A DNA stretch of 64,000 bases from Gyrodactylus bullatarudis (GCA_012064415.1 SSNU01000165.1:24313-88312), one strand, 5' to 3'; positions 49,002-61,747 are shown, numbered from the stretch's first letter. The notes: a model not told the origin generated them from the sequence alone. Made by a program: numbers and translations.

Positions 49002-50877
49002 TTTTCAATGATAAAGCATCAAGAAGTTTTAATTTTGATATCTGTTTATTTTTCTAAATTCAAAAATATCAAATCTTATTTCGATTTAAACCACTGTTTT
49101 GTCTTTTATCAAATTTTATTGTTTAAAACCATCATTTTCATCATATTTTTCTTAGTACAATTATAAATTTGGATAATATGCCTAGTGAGTCTTTTTATGT
49201 TATTCCTGAATTAATTTTTTAATCATTACACAAAAAAAACTTTTGAGAATATTTCTTCTCAATTTATATCATAATAATTGAGCTTGAATATTCAGTTGGT
49301 AATACTGTATTACGAATACTGAGCTAAACATTATTTTAAAATTTGCCATATTTCAATGAAAATGACTCAATTCTCAAATTATAAATTTTTATTAATGATT
49401 AACGTTGGTTTATTTTTCATCTTAATGTGTTAAATTATTCTTTATTAGTTTTTATTTCTCAATTTCTATCCGTTGATTAATCTAGATGATAACAGTTCTC
49501 ATTTCTTAACATCTGTTAATTTTCCAATATTGGAAAAACAAATAATATGAACTCTTCAACTATTATTTCGAATACACTTGTTGATTCAATGATCATGCAA
49601 TTTGAGTATTTTCGATTCTGTTCTAATGAATATTGACCAATCAAAATTCTTTCGACTATTTGATCCAATGATCAACTTTCTTTCAGAGGCCATATCTCTT
49701 TCTTTGCTCAAAATAATTTTTCCGTTCTCAATTTTTCCACAAACGATTTAAATAATGATCAGAATAACAATATTGCATTATTAAAATTCTTCCTTCTTTT
49801 GTTCCCAAGGATAGGATACGGTACACTTTTAAATTAATTTACCCCTACTTTTGATTGATCAATACATCCTTATATTATCTCCCCCCTTAGTCTATAGAGT
49901 TTTGTAAACTCATCACTGCTGTAGAAGATTTTCAGGGTGAAGCAATGAATAATTTTCTTGAATAATTTAGTACAAGATTTTGTCTTCTTGCGGTAAGAGT
50001 TGTAGTTTGTAAAAATTGAAATCTCACTTGAGGAAATATTTTCTCATGAGTATTTTTTGCACTAGGGGTAAAAAATTGAAATAAAAGAAGATATCTCATG
50101 TAGAATATGATTAATTTATCTACTCGTGTTAATTATAATTACTCAAATGATTTGTCATTTTTAGAGGCAAGCAAAATTCGAAGCCAGGGATAATTGAATG
50201 CAAAAAAGAAATTAATTATTTTCTGTGAAAGAGGACTGATCACAATGCAATCGCAAATGAATTCGTGTTCAATGATTTATTCTCAAAAGACGAATGAGTC
50301 ATCTTATCACATAGGATTTAGAAAGCTTTTCAATGAAATGAGTAAGTTTGAGTATTAATTATTAATTTCCCTCTCTCCTTGATGTAATGATGCCATTTTT
50401 CTAACGAGGACAAGATCAAAAATGAAAAATAGTCGAGATCAAGTTGATCAGAGGAATTTTTTCCTTCCGATCAATGATCGAATTAATTTGTAATCTTAAT
50501 GAGATGATTGCAATCAATAAAGATCCCAATTTAAGACGATAGATTCTAAACTGTAGCTTTAGAAAAATTATTAATGTTTTGCTAAAAGTACTCAATGATA
50601 AAAATCTATTTGATAATTACTTAACTCAAATATAGGTGAATTATTTTTTTGTTTTAGTTGCTCCATCGAGAGTATTTGATAAAATGATTAAGGTAGTATT
50701 ATTGAGGGGAACAGTTTTATTTACTTCAGTTTGATCGCCCTATAAACTCTCTGTACAGTGAGAAAATCATGGAATTTTGCATTTATTTTAGATAGTGATT
50801 GCCAATGCTATTCCCAAAAATTACAAAATTTAAATAGGGCTTGGACAAAACACTTGATATTATTTATGATCTGATTT
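49002..50877. other. Intergenic upstream of the RING gene
   Basis: No exon or repeat was recognised. Confidence 0.4.
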
Positions 50878-51115
50878 TTAGGTGTTGAAAATAGAGATTC
50901 GTCAATGAAAATATTTTACAGGGGCAAAATTTTCCAATGGTTTTTAATACGCTTTGGATACTTGAAGGTCTACTTTCCTTTCTCTCTTTTGTTAAGAATT
51001 TAATTCTGAAAAAGATGATGTCATTTTTGTCTTTGCATCTCGTTCATGTTTTTCTGTATAGAAATGTAAAACCCTGCAAGTCGGGTTTATAGTTTTACCG
51101 AATAATAAATATTTG
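50878..51115 (-). repeat. Dispersed repeat B, copy 3 (inverted)
   Basis: In reverse complement it carries AAACCCGACTTGCAGGG, GAAAAACATGAACGAGATG and AAGTATCCAAAGCGTA, aligning with the copies at 19968 and 41096. Confidence 0.7.
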
Positions 51116-51971
51116 AAATCAAAAAAAAAAATTCTCTACAGAAATGGAAAAATTATACTGACTAGAATTTTTTCATGCAAGACTGTGTGATTTTCTAACC
51201 AATGCCGGGTGTAATTGCCAATTTCATGACGAGATTATTAATTTCGAAAGAAAAATTTTAGAATCTCATTTAATAACCCGGATTCAGAAGGAATTAGGAG
51301 AAGGATTCTGTTTAGAATTGAATATTCTATAGTAAAATTAGGCAAAATTTCTTAGTGAACAGCAGAGCATATAGAAAAAACTCAACTTTTTATTATTAAA
51401 ATCCTCAAACTATATCTTTCTAAAGGCTATTAATTAGGAGTAGATTTCAGGAATTCAATTTTGGTAATTTTGAAACGCCTGATCGTAGAAGTTATTCAGT
51501 GGGGTAAAATATTTGGAATTCTGTTAAAATTTTTGAAATTCCTTTTCCAAAGTAGTGAAATAATAGAGCCAAAGTTTTATTTTTGGCGTTCAATAGCAAA
51601 AAGATGATCTTACAAGTAAACTTTGTTATTCTGTGGATTTTTAGGTTCCTGTTTGATTTTTCATATTTTTATTACATAAATAATTGCAATAGTACATTCA
51701 AATAGAAAAAAAGACCTTGTGTGGAAAAATATTCTGATTAAATGAGATCTGAGAAATTTTCCTCTCTATTCAAATTAATGTAAAAATGTCACAGGTAAAT
51801 ACAAGATTTGGATATTATGTTTTATATATCATTATATTCATTTGAAGAAATTGAATTAGACTCTGACCCAGGCTGAAAGAATAATAGGATAAAAAGAATC
51901 TTTGCGATCCATTGAGCTAACCATTTCTTGTCTCTTATAAGATGATTATAGTTATCGTAGTAATTTTAATG

Positions 51972-52371
51972 TTTTATAATAAAATTTATTAAAACTTAGG
52001 TCAATATTAGAATTCTCAGTCATGGTCATCAGATCCAAACGTTTCGACGGTGATTGTCTTCACACGCCTTCTTTAGTGGTACGACAAGTTTATCAAGAAC
52101 AAAATACTATTTCATGATCTTATCCTTATCAGTTTGGTCCAATAATCTGTACATTATTATCATAGGTCAGATTCTTGTATTATTATTCTATTCTCTAATC
52201 TGATTGTACCTAACTAATAGGGATAAGATCATGAAATAGTATTTTTTTTGATAAACTTGTCATAACACTGAAGAAGGCGTATGAAGACAATCACCGTCGA
52301 AACGTTTGGATCTGATGACCATGACTGAGAATTCTAATATTGACCTAAGTTTTAATAAATTTTATTATAAA
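51972..52371. mobile_element. Palindromic Penelope-end element with hammerhead-like motifs
   Basis: Arms of about 155 bp (51972-52130 and 52221-52371) are near-perfect inverted repeats around a 90-bp loop. The right arm on the plus strand has CTGAAGA (52268-52274), a potential hairpin, then GAAAC (52299-52303), the order of a hammerhead core. The left arm carries the mirror copy on the minus strand, but with CTAAAGA, which breaks the core. The same terminal sequence occurs singly at 1385-1465 and 20355-20450, so this is an inverted dimer of a dispersed unit. Confidence 0.75.
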
Positions 52372-52855
52372 ACTAATTTTGGATCATTTTTCACTGATTC
52401 CGTAATTTTAATGTTATTTTATAAAATATCTCAATTATCTCTCTTTATGTGTATTCTAGGCTAGATGGAAATAAATTTGACATAATTTTTTTATTTGATA
52501 TATTTCCGATAAAATGTATTTCTCTCTGATGTAAAAATTCAATATTAATCTGCCATACTAAAGTAATCATTTACATGTTTATTTAGACTTTAGTTAACCT
52601 CACTCTTTAAACTGCATGTTAAACTAACTCCTAATGCTATCAGGACACACTATTAATTTCATTGTGAAAGGATTTGAGAACAAAAGTGTATTACATATTT
52701 AACAGTATTCTTTTAAATTCAGAAGGGAAGGATATGCCTGATGTTTAATAGGAAAATTTTTTGTTCCATGATGGAATCTGAAATCTTCAATAAAAATTAG
52801 TAAAAGTAGATTTAATTGGAATATAACCAAGCTTTTCTCAAAGCCTCTTACAGAC

Positions 52856-52890
52856 GTTTCGGTACTGAGATAGTCAAGTACCTTCTTCAG
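52856..52890 (-). ncRNA. Hammerhead-like motif, second family
   Basis: Reads CTGAAGAA, then the hairpin GGTACT-(10-base loop)-AGTACC, then GAAACGT on the minus strand. Stem II is six perfect pairs that differ in sequence from the copies at 1424 and 52268, which is covariation consistent with a conserved fold. An ACGT after GAAA would give the very short stem III known from dimeric Penelope hammerheads. Confidence 0.5.
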
Positions 52891-53245
52891 TGGATGAGAT
52901 GCATGATGTTTAAAACATGAATTTATTTTAATCCAAAAAATATGCTATTTTTCAAGCTTTAGCAGATAAATTTCAGGCGATTGCATATTTGAATTGAATA
53001 TTTCCAGGTGTGGTTTTTAAAAATCAAATTTTTTTTTTCAAATCAACATTCTTTGAATTAGTTTAGATTAATATATAGAATGGTTGGTAAACAAAGTATT
53101 TTCTAAGGCTTGAATGAGTAATTTATGAGTTGGTAAAAGGATCGATGTGTTAGAAATAACCCAGTGGTGGAACTTTTAGGGGCAAAGATTACTGTCTAAT
53201 CTTGTGAAATAAATATACATTGACTCAATCTGCTCAATAGGTTAA

Positions 53246-53743
53246 CCCTAGATTACCCAAAAATAAACTAAATAAAATTCATTTTCCTATTCTTTGTTCC
53301 TGAACAAAGGGAACATCTAGAGGTTGTTGATTTCCCAATTTTCTGGCGCTTTCTTGATGGCTCTAACAGAAATTCGATTGATAAATGATTCTCAGGATTC
53401 AAAACAGAAATATCAAGGATGTTACTAAAAATAATCATTTTGCAAAAAATTGAAATCTTAATCTTCATCTTGCAAGCATTTTATCCCCATTGTCAACACT
53501 ACCTTTTGTCTTGTTGTAATTGTAATTTATTTTAGGCTTTTTATTTATTGTGCTTCCTTGTGAATATAGGGAGCTCAGTAAAATCACATTCCTATTCGCT
53601 TTGGGAATGTAAGAGGTGAGCATCATGTTCTCATGATAGCCAGGCTTTCTCTCTCTTAAGAAAACAGACCAATCCAAATGTAATAAATCTATAGAGAGAC
53701 AAAAGATTTCATTCCTTCCTCTATACTCTAAGAACAGGAGCAT
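53246..53743 (-). pseudogene. piggyBac transposase remnant with terminal motif
   Basis: The minus-strand frame 53465-53743 includes ILLSSLYSQGS, KPKINYNYNKTKGSVDNGDK, the YN-x-TKGGVD-xx-D signature of piggyBac transposases. The next frame (53268-53468) gives RCSLCSGTKNRK, part of the C-terminal cysteine domain. The two are in different frames, so there is at least one frameshift. At 53242-53250 TTAACCCTA followed by GA matches the piggyBac target site plus terminal repeat. The N-terminal half is gone. Confidence 0.75.
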
Positions 53744-54300
53744 GAAACAAAATAAAGTTTATTGTTTCATTTAATTATGTTCGGATTCATCCCAATTATT
53801 GGAGAGTGGAGTCGATAATTAGTCCTTACTTTGCTATCCTTATCATAATTTATGGTAGATTTGAATAATTGCATTTTTTCTTGCAAGGACGGATCTTCTT
53901 GTACATATGGACAGATCTTCTTTTTGCCAATTTCACAAAGATTTTCTCTATAGATTAGATTTATGTTAAAATAGAATACAGTTAGTTTTCATTACAAAAA
54001 GTAGGTTAACCATAAAAAATGTTTTATTGAAAAGACTTTTATGTGGTTCTTCCAGTAGTGGGGAGAGAATTTTAAAATTAAAATTTTTAAATATTATCAT
54101 ATCATCCAATGTATAACATTTGCCCAAAGAATTTCGAAACTACCACCAAAGTGTCGAAGGGATGTCTGAACGAAAATATCATTGATAATAAAAACTAGTT
54201 TACATCCATTGTAATATAAAAAACTAGGTGATATAAAGATTAGAGTGTTCCCTTTTCGATATAATTTTTAGAATTAATATTTCTTTTGGAAAAATTATTA

Positions 54301-54957
54301 CGTTGTGCGATAAGTAATGGGACTCCAATTTGAACAAAAACTAATATGAATTCGAACATTGGTACCATTAGAAAGATAATTAATCACTCTATTTGTTTGA
54401 ACTCATTAGATATTTCTAGAATTAAAAGCATCAATATTTTTGAATATTTTGATCAGAAAGGTTTTCGGCAGATTGCCAGATAGGCGTATTGCTTGGGAAC
54501 TGGGTCATCAGAGAACTTTCAAATGCATAAATCCTATTTTAAAGATTCAATTAAGCGTTCTAGAGCATTCAGGTTTCATTTCATCTCGGATAAAAATATC
54601 CGAGACTCTGTAGACTCATTTCTTTTCAGAAAAGAGATTGAAACTTTTTTTCAGGAGGAGTACTTTGATTTCATAGGTCATTTCCCTAATAGTCTTTATC
54701 TTGCGCCTTATGATAACCCCTTTTCTCAAGGTCAAAAATTCCAAATAAAAAGATATGGTAGAAAATGGATTAAATCCCCTTTCTCAACTCTAAGTTTGAT
54801 GAATTCTTTGGGATGGGATTAGAAAACTACAAATTCTTTAGGAGAGATTTCTTTATTCTTCAGAAATTTATTTTCACTGATATCCAATTGATCTTTCTCA
54901 AGTTTTTTTTCAATAAAATCATTTTTTGTAATCAGTCGTATTACTTATCGCACAACC
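54301..54957. mobile_element. mariner-like element, degenerate
   Basis: The termini GTTGTGCGATAAGTAAT and its complement ATTACTTATCGCACAAC are inverted and flanked by TA on both sides (54299-54300 and 54958-54959). At 657 bp it is about half the usual mariner length. The internal frame 54493-54822 contains SLYLAPYDNPF, which resembles the YSPDLAPxDxxLF motif of mariner transposases. The element is truncated and the transposase dead. Confidence 0.7.
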
Positions 54958-55261
54958 TAATAGTACGAAAATGAGGTTTAAAATTCAATCCTTCCCATTC
55001 GTTAAGCTTACCAATTTCTAATTTGGTTCCGAATCTAATCCAGTTCCTTGAGAGGATTCTAACGGTCTATAGAACTTCTTGTTCACTTGCAAGTAGTCAG
55101 ATCGATTTTTACTGTTGAATGCCTAAAAATGAAATTATGAAAAAAATTTATTGAGATGTGTAATCTGGATAGTAAATTGAAAAAGACATGTATTCATCTA
55201 CTTTGAAGTCAACATAAGATTCTCGGCTATGGTAATCAAAATGTCTTATTTGCATACATGA

Positions 55262-56237
55262 AAAATTTATTATTTAGAAAATTGAAAGAAGATATATTAA
55301 AACCAAATGTACATTTCTTGAAGTATCATCAGTGGTAATTCTTCAAAAATGATATAAGTTAAAAGTTCATTCAAAATAATAATTTACAAATCATGAAAGA
55401 AATAGTAAAAGTCAAAGAAAATAAGAATAAAATGCAAGATGAAAAAACACCAAAACTCTCCATTAAATAGCAACAGTGGAGAGAAAAGTGAAAAAGCTTA
55501 CATTGGCCAACTATTTTTATGAAGCTCAACTTCAAAGGTGATGGATTCAGTAATGATATTAGAAGAAGGCTAAATGATCTCATCAATCAACATTATAATA
55601 ACATACAATTGAAAATTGTATTTAAAACTCAGAGATTATTTAGTTTGATTCATAAGGATTTGCTGAAGCCAGAGGAGAAAACTCTATTAGTTTACAAATT
55701 CCAATGTGATTGTGGAGCCTCATATATAGGTAGAACTATTAGAAAATTAAAATGTTTACAAAAGAATTATATTTAGAGAGATATGTACATTTCGCCAGGT
55801 CTCGGCAGTCTCAATTCCTGGTTCAATATTTAATAAATTGTTTGAATCATACAGCTTCAGTTTCTAATTTTTCCGTTTTATACAAAAACCCCAATGACGA
55901 CAGCATAGATGTATGGGTGAAAGAAAATTTTTCTTATTAACCTATATAAACCTAATCTATGTGTTCTATCACCTTTGAAGTTGAGCTTCATAAAAATAGT
56001 TGGCCAATGTAAGCTTTTTCACTTTTCTCTCCACTGTTGCTATTTAATGGAGAGTTTTGGTGTTTTTTCATCTTGCATTTTATTCTTATTTTCTTTGACT
56101 TTTACTATTTCTTTCATGATTTGTAAATTATTATTTTGAATGAACTTTTAACTTATATCATTTTTGAAGAATTACCACTGATGATACTTCAAGAAATTTA
56201 CATTTGGTTTTAATATATCTTCTTTCAATTTTCTAAA
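55262..56237. mobile_element. Penelope-like element between long inverted repeats
   Basis: Inverted arms of about 270 bp (55262-55545 and 55960-56237) are near-perfect complements, for example TTGAAAGAAGATATATTAAA opposite TTTAATATATCTTCTTTCAA. The core between them, with part of the left arm, encodes a GIY-YIG nuclease fragment. There is no reverse transcriptase, so this is a 5'-truncated Penelope copy joined to an inverted copy of its own end. Confidence 0.75.
55519..55937 (+). pseudogene. Penelope GIY-YIG endonuclease domain
   Basis: Frame 55519-55776 reads NIQLKIVFKTQRLFSLIH, then LVYKFQCDCGASYIGRTIRK, the nuclease start of Penelope-like elements (YIG motif with following Arg). After a frameshift near 55755 the protein continues as SQFLVQYLINCLNH and VSNFSVLYKNPNDDS in frame 55752-55937. 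It lacks the N-terminal reverse transcriptase. Confidence 0.7.
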
Positions 56238-57397
56238 TTATGAATTTAAGTGGATTTTCGGACGTGTTTGAAAAACTACGTGAATTACTTATTCGTAAAA
56301 ATTTATTGATTGCTGTAGGGCCTTACTTAAGTCTTCCGAATTCATGTTGATAAAAATTTCATTGAAACTGAATTTCGACTCTTCAGATTCTCATCCAGTT
56401 AACATTTGAATATTATCAGGGCAGAATAATTTAGCCTTCTTATTGGTTCATTCTGATGGGAAGAATTAGGCCATACTTTGGATACCTTTTTATTTACTCT
56501 TAGAGGTTATTTCAATTAGGATTACAAGATCAGATCGACTAGATGAACCCTAGAAAATAACAAAGAACTCATTATAACTAATTAGCATATGGTAGTTGAA
56601 TTTCATTAATTAAAAATCACTGAATCGATTAGAGAGTACGTGATGTTTCCTGACTTATCCAAAGAGATATATGGAATCGTTTATAATTTTAATTATAAGA
56701 AGAGATTTGAATACATTTCCAACTTTTCTTAGTTGAATGTATCAATGATTTAAAAAAATTTTACTCTTGCTATTAAAAGAACACAAAATCCTTTTCTTTC
56801 CAAAAAGAAAATCATTTATTTAGGGAATATCAGGGTTTGTGTAATTTTTTTGATTGACATTGTAAACTTTTCACAATTACAGGAAAAAATGTTCCATATT
56901 TGTGAAACTCTCTTATCGAATTGACCTTTATCCTGGTGTAGATCTAATGGAAAGTCTTTTAGTTTCCAATAATTTTTTTTCATTTTCTTTAAACCAAGAA
57001 ATAACCTTTTTAGTATCGAATTTTGAACCTTTTATTGACAATTACAAGAGTCTCAAAAAGTATTAAAATTCTGAGTTAAGTGTTCGAGATTGGTTTTGAA
57101 CTGAGCTACCGATGGCATAGGAAATTTGAGCAAAGTAAGAAGATGCCAGATTGTTACACAAATAAAGATCACTATTTCGGGCATACTCATCAGTGTGATA
57201 CATGCCATATAAATACAGGTTTAACAAATTTGAAGAGATGGCCTTATTGGTCCAAATTTTAATAGTTATACAATTGGCTCCTCCCTGTTATTAAAATTCG
57301 TATTTCAGACAGATATTCCATTCGTTCTAAAAATCGTTTAAAAATATGAACTTTTTCTATTATGGCCTAAAGGTTCAAAGTGAATTACGATAATGTA

Positions 57398-58118
57398 CAC
57401 CTAGTTAATATGAAGATGGGAATTTATGATTTTTACAAAATTCTTAATTTTTTTATCAAGAAATCGAATTTGATCAAGATTTTTTGGAATCTAGATCATG
57501 AGGCCCTCTTTCACGATAAGGAGAAAAAAAATTAAGAAAAAATCAATTTTTAAGGAAAATATGGCAAATTTGAAATCTTGAAGTAGCGCCAAATTCCCAT
57601 TTTTTTGAACTTTGAGTTGAAAATTTTTGTTGATTTCAATGTGGGAGAGTGATCAAAAGTTGAGTCACAATAAGTCAAAGAAATTAAATATGCTGAAACT
57701 GGTTTTGAGAATCCCCCCATAATCGTGTCAAATTCAAATTTTAATTTTTTCATCATTTTCCCTACTTGAAAGTTGATGAAATTTGATATTTTAAGATCGC
57801 TGAAAAATGACGAATTCATCAAAAAATTTATGATGATGAGCGGTTTTCTTGTTTTATTCTGATCCTAAAAACCAAGATTTGATCCCTCTCTCACATTGAA
57901 ATTAACGAAAATTTTCAACTCAAAGTTCAAAATAAAACGGGTTTAAAGTTTAAAGTTTAACCCCACTTCAAGATTTCAAAATTGCCGTATTTTCCTTAAA
58001 AATTGATTTTTTTTCTCTTTATTGTGAAAGAGGGCCTCATGATCTACAAAAATCGATTTCTTGATGAAAAAATTAAGAATTTTGTAAAAAATCATCAATT
58101 CCCATCTTCATATTAGTT
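57398..58118. repeat. Foldback element, third subfamily, full length
   Basis: Left end ACCTAGTTAATATGAAGATG pairs with right end CCCATCTTCATATTAGTTT. Inner arms TTTTTATCAAGAAATCGA and ATCATGAGGCCCTCTTTCAC oppose GTGAAAGAGGGCCTCATGAT and TCGATTTCTTGATGAAAAA. A short GTTTAAA tandem (57940-57960) lies in the right half. It shares over 150 bp of near-identical centre with 34500-34750. Confidence 0.85.
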
Positions 58119-58570
58119 TTATTTTAAAAAAACCCTCATATAAGAAAATATCATTTAGATTTTTGAGGCTCTTATAATTATAACGTTACAGTTAAATTAT
58201 AATTAATAATAATTTATCATTTTTTCCGGGGAGAGGTCAGTTTTCTTTCAACTGGTACTTCACGGCATCTTCAAAATTACAAGATTAATGAATATTTATT
58301 TTCTATAGATTTCTTACACTGTCTTTCGTTGATCAGATTCAACTTTAAATTCAATTTATTTCAATAATTTTTTCAATCTCCCTAGAAAATCGCACGATTT
58401 CTCGTCTGTTGACTTTAAAATTTCTTTCGAAAATATATTAAATTTTCCAGTTGTATTTTATAAAATTGATCTTCGATTGAATGTAACATTTAAAATTTGA
58501 ATTTATTATAACTTGAAATTATAAAGAAATTAATAATTAATATTTTTTCATTTTGTTTTTTTTTCTCTAG

Positions 58571-59865
58571 AAGACAAACAGTTTGATACAATTCGTTTCT
58601 CTGCCTACCGAACAGCGAGTAAAATTCGTTTCATACAACAGAGAATTTTGAGTAAGTCATACGCTTTTCCTCTATAGCTGTATAACAAATAATTATTGAT
58701 AATTCAAAAATTGTTTCAATTATTTTATTCATCTGCAGAATATTTTTTTGACTTCATAGAGAAATTGTGAAACTTGAAGCATTAAAGATGTTTGATAAAG
58801 TCGAGTAGTTATAAAGTAAAGCTAAATGATATGAAGACAGAAATCTCGATTTTTCCATCAAGAATTCGAATTTGTTAAAGGTTTTTTGGAATCCTACTCG
58901 TGTTGCCCGCTTTTACCATTTGAAGAAAAAAAATTATTTCTATGAAAAATATGGTCATTTTTCAAATTCCGATTTTTCGCCAAAATCTTAATTTTTCGAA
59001 CTTTGAGCTGAAAATTTTTGTTGATTTCAATTTGAGAGAGTGATCAAAAGTTGATTTTCAGGATCACAATAAGACAAGAAAGCCAAATATACTGAATCTG
59101 ATCTAATGCATAATCACATTATCGTTTGGGAGCGGAATTTCGATTTCTTGATCATTTTCCTCACTTGAAAATCAATAGAATTTCGAAAATTCAAAATTTC
59201 TTGTAAATGGGGAAACTGTCGATAATTTGACGGTGCTGTTCAACTTTTTTATCTGATCTTGATTCTGTAAAAACTCTTTTGATCAACCTCTCACTTTCAA
59301 ATCAATAAAAATTTTCAGCTCAAAGTTCGAAAAAAGGCATTTCGGGGCCAAATAATTTTTTTCCTTCAAATGGTACAAGTCCGCAACATGAGTAGGATTC
59401 CAAAAAATCTTTAACAAATTCGAATTCTTGATGAAAAAACCATAGATTCCGAACTTCATATCAACCAACTTTGGTTATATAAGCAAAATCTAAATGTGCA
59501 TTTTTTTTATTTAGTTGGATTTGTTGATCTAAGTCGAATAGTTGAAATATTCAAGGATAGCTGTGAAGACTTGGTCGATTACCAAATCATAGAGAGAATT
59601 GTTTCTAGGCTGCTCTATCAACTGCCAGGTCTAGTCGAGTTTTTAAGAAGTAATGAAGATAAAATTGACCAATTCAACAATGCTCAAACATTCCTAGCTG
59701 TAATGAGTCAGACGAGTCCAGAAATCATGAATCAATCGATACAAATGTTTGTTGGCTGGATTGTTTTCATGTTTGATGACCAAAATACTGGAAATATTCC
59801 AGTTTTTTCTTTGAAAATAATTCTTTCCTTACTTTCATCAAGCAAACCAATAGACAAGTTTAAAT
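58571..59865 (+). CDS. Dystrobrevin-like EF-hand region, two exons (partial)
   Basis: Exon 58571-58651 (acceptor TTTCTCTAG, donor GTAAGT) encodes KQFDTIRFSAYRTASKIRFI. Exon 59515-59865 (acceptor TTTATTTAG, donor GTGAGT) encodes VDLSRIVEIFKDSCEDLV, then SIQMFVGWIVFMFDDQNTGN and IPVFSLKIILSLL. They join in phase. The order RF-x-AYRTA-x-K-RFIQ, VDL-x-x-IVEIF and FD-x-x-x-GxIxVFSLK is the EF-hand pair at the N-terminus of dystrobrevins, proteins of the dystrophin-associated complex under the muscle membrane. Dystrophin itself has a related segment, so this is dystrophin-family, best as dystrobrevin. The start exon and the ZZ and coiled-coil exons were not found; the next exon should begin with two bases completing a codon and probably lies beyond the window. 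Confidence 0.75.
58828..59472. repeat. Foldback element in the dystrobrevin-like intron
   Basis: It belongs to the same subfamily as 17580-18252: left end AATGATATGAAGACAGAAAT, CATCAAGAATTCGAATTTG, ATCCTACTCGTGTTGCCC; right side CGCAACATGAGTAGGATTC, GAATTCTTGATGAAAAAAC, CGAACTTCATATCAACCAAC. It fills most of the 863-bp intron. Confidence 0.85.
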
Positions 59866-61500
59866 GTGAGTATTCATTTGTATTTGAATGCCTTTAAATC
59901 AAATCGTGAAATTAGGCGTCTTAAAAAAGTTCTTTATAGAAGTATTTTATTCCTTGAATTTGTGCAAATTTGTCTTTTGGCCAATATCTCAGCTCGTGGG
60001 GGCTCTAGAATTATTTTAAGATCAGATTCGTGATCATTATAAAATTATAAAACCTGAATAATATATCTCTAATTTTTTTTCTATTCCCCACACGTGTTAT
60101 TATTTAATTGATCAATTAGTAACTCCGGTTCTGGGATACTTGTAAGTTTTAGTTTTTTGCGAACTGATTACCATTCGCAAATTCTAAGACCAGATTCAGA
60201 ATCTGCGTCAAAATTCATCGCCAGATCAAAATAAAAGTGACAACCCATTGTTATTTAGGGAGCAAAGAACATTTCCGAACAATAAAATAGAGTTAATTGA
60301 TATAAATCAAAATTAGACAAAGAAAGCCGAATACTAATTTAGTATTCCAAGAGGAAGTAAGTAAATCGAAATAACCGTATGTGGATTCTCTACTAATTAC
60401 CAATAGAATTAAGAAATGGGTCATTACAGGACTATCAAAATTATATTCTTCTGTACTAGACCTGGTATCAGTTCTCTTTAAGCTCCTCTTTCATTTTTTC
60501 TTTTTGATCAATCAACTTTGTTCGTAAGAAAGAAAAAATCTATCCCTCAGATCAATGTCAAAAGTGCATCAGTGTTAATTTGATTGGGAAAAATTCAGAG
60601 TCTAAGAATGGAGCAATCTATAATGATCAAGATAATCTAGAAATGAAATGTATGTTTTCTTTTTACCTATTTCTGCACTGAGTGAGATGCATTGAGCAGA
60701 GGAAATCGGATAATTTATCGATCTCAAAATCAGACATTGATGTCTCTCTAACACACTTTAACTTGCATTGTTCTCTCTAAAAAGGAAAAATAAATGTGGA
60801 AAGGAAATATTCCACTAGCCCCACTAACCCCAACCACCCCTCCAATGTAAAGACATAGGGAAATGAGATTATATTTATATATTATTCAGCTGTTGTTGGA
60901 TTAATTGAGTGAGGCAAGGAAGCCATTTAAGCTATAAATTTTAGCTTCTATCACAGAGTTAGACTTGAAAACAGTCAATCTATTAAATTAAGAGCACAGA
61001 AATTATGTTAGTAGTAATATGAAGTTAAGTTTAAAGTTGAGAATTTATGATTTTAATTTTCAAATTTCGATTTGACGCTAAAATCTCATTTTTTCGAATT
61101 CAAATTATTATTGATTTGAAAGTGGGAAAGAGATGTTTTTCAGGATCAGAACTAGCCAAGGAAGCCAGAAATTGCCATTCATTTTTTGAAAGACTCATTG
61201 TTTTTACAGATATTTACAGACAGATGTACAGAGTATATACAGAGTCCAAATTTCATTTCATAAAGTAGTGAAAAGGAACAAAAATTCAAAATTCACCTCC
61301 CAAACGATAATTATGTGAATAATTTGATCAGATTTAGATTTTCTTGTCTAAACTTGTTTTGATCAGCCAGAACTTTCAGATCGATAAAAAATATGATTTC
61401 AAAGTTGGAAAAAATGAAATTTGGCGTCAAATCGAAATTTGAAAATTGACCTTATTTTTCTTAAAAATACCTCAAATGAAGCGAGGAAAAGAGATGTAAA
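59866..61500. other. Probable intron sequence, no exon seen
   Basis: If the dystrobrevin-like gene continues to the right, this is intronic. Only a partial foldback copy (61020-61465, GTTTAAAGTTGAGAATTTAT start) was recognised. Confidence 0.4.
61020..61465. repeat. Foldback element, partial
   Basis: Shows CTAAAATCTCATTTTTTCGA, CCTCCCAAACGATAATTATG and GGCGTCAAATCGAAATTTGA; the right arm is lost. The frame 61047-61268 is part of it. Confidence 0.6.
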
Positions 61501-61509
61501 ATGGATGCT

Positions 61510-61747
61510 CCAGTAAATTCAACACTCAACACGGGGTCTGACATTATCCTTCCGAATTAAGGGTACAGCTCTCTCAACTTTTCTTGCATTGCCCTAAATA
61601 AGCGGTTATAATGACCTGTACTGACTGTAATTCGAATTATTTCTCTACGGCACCATAAAATTGTTATTGTGATCTTTTTTACGAACCGAATTGGGTTTGG
61701 TTGAGTGGATTTTTCATCGACCTTAATCCATGATCTTTTTTCGGCTA
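61510..61747 (-). pseudogene. mariner transposase core remnant
   Basis: The minus-strand frame reads SWIKVDEKSTQPNPIRFVKK, ITITILWCRREIIRI, HYNRLFRAMQEKLRELY, then after a frameshift RKDNVRPRVE. This corresponds to the mariner segment from the second half of the catalytic core to the HDNARPH motif, whose His is replaced. No terminal repeats were seen. Confidence 0.6.

Noticed and set aside
57550..57822. 90-codon minus-strand frame similar to one at 34481-34669
   Set aside because: The similarity is explained by both lying in the same foldback subfamily; no protein family is visible.
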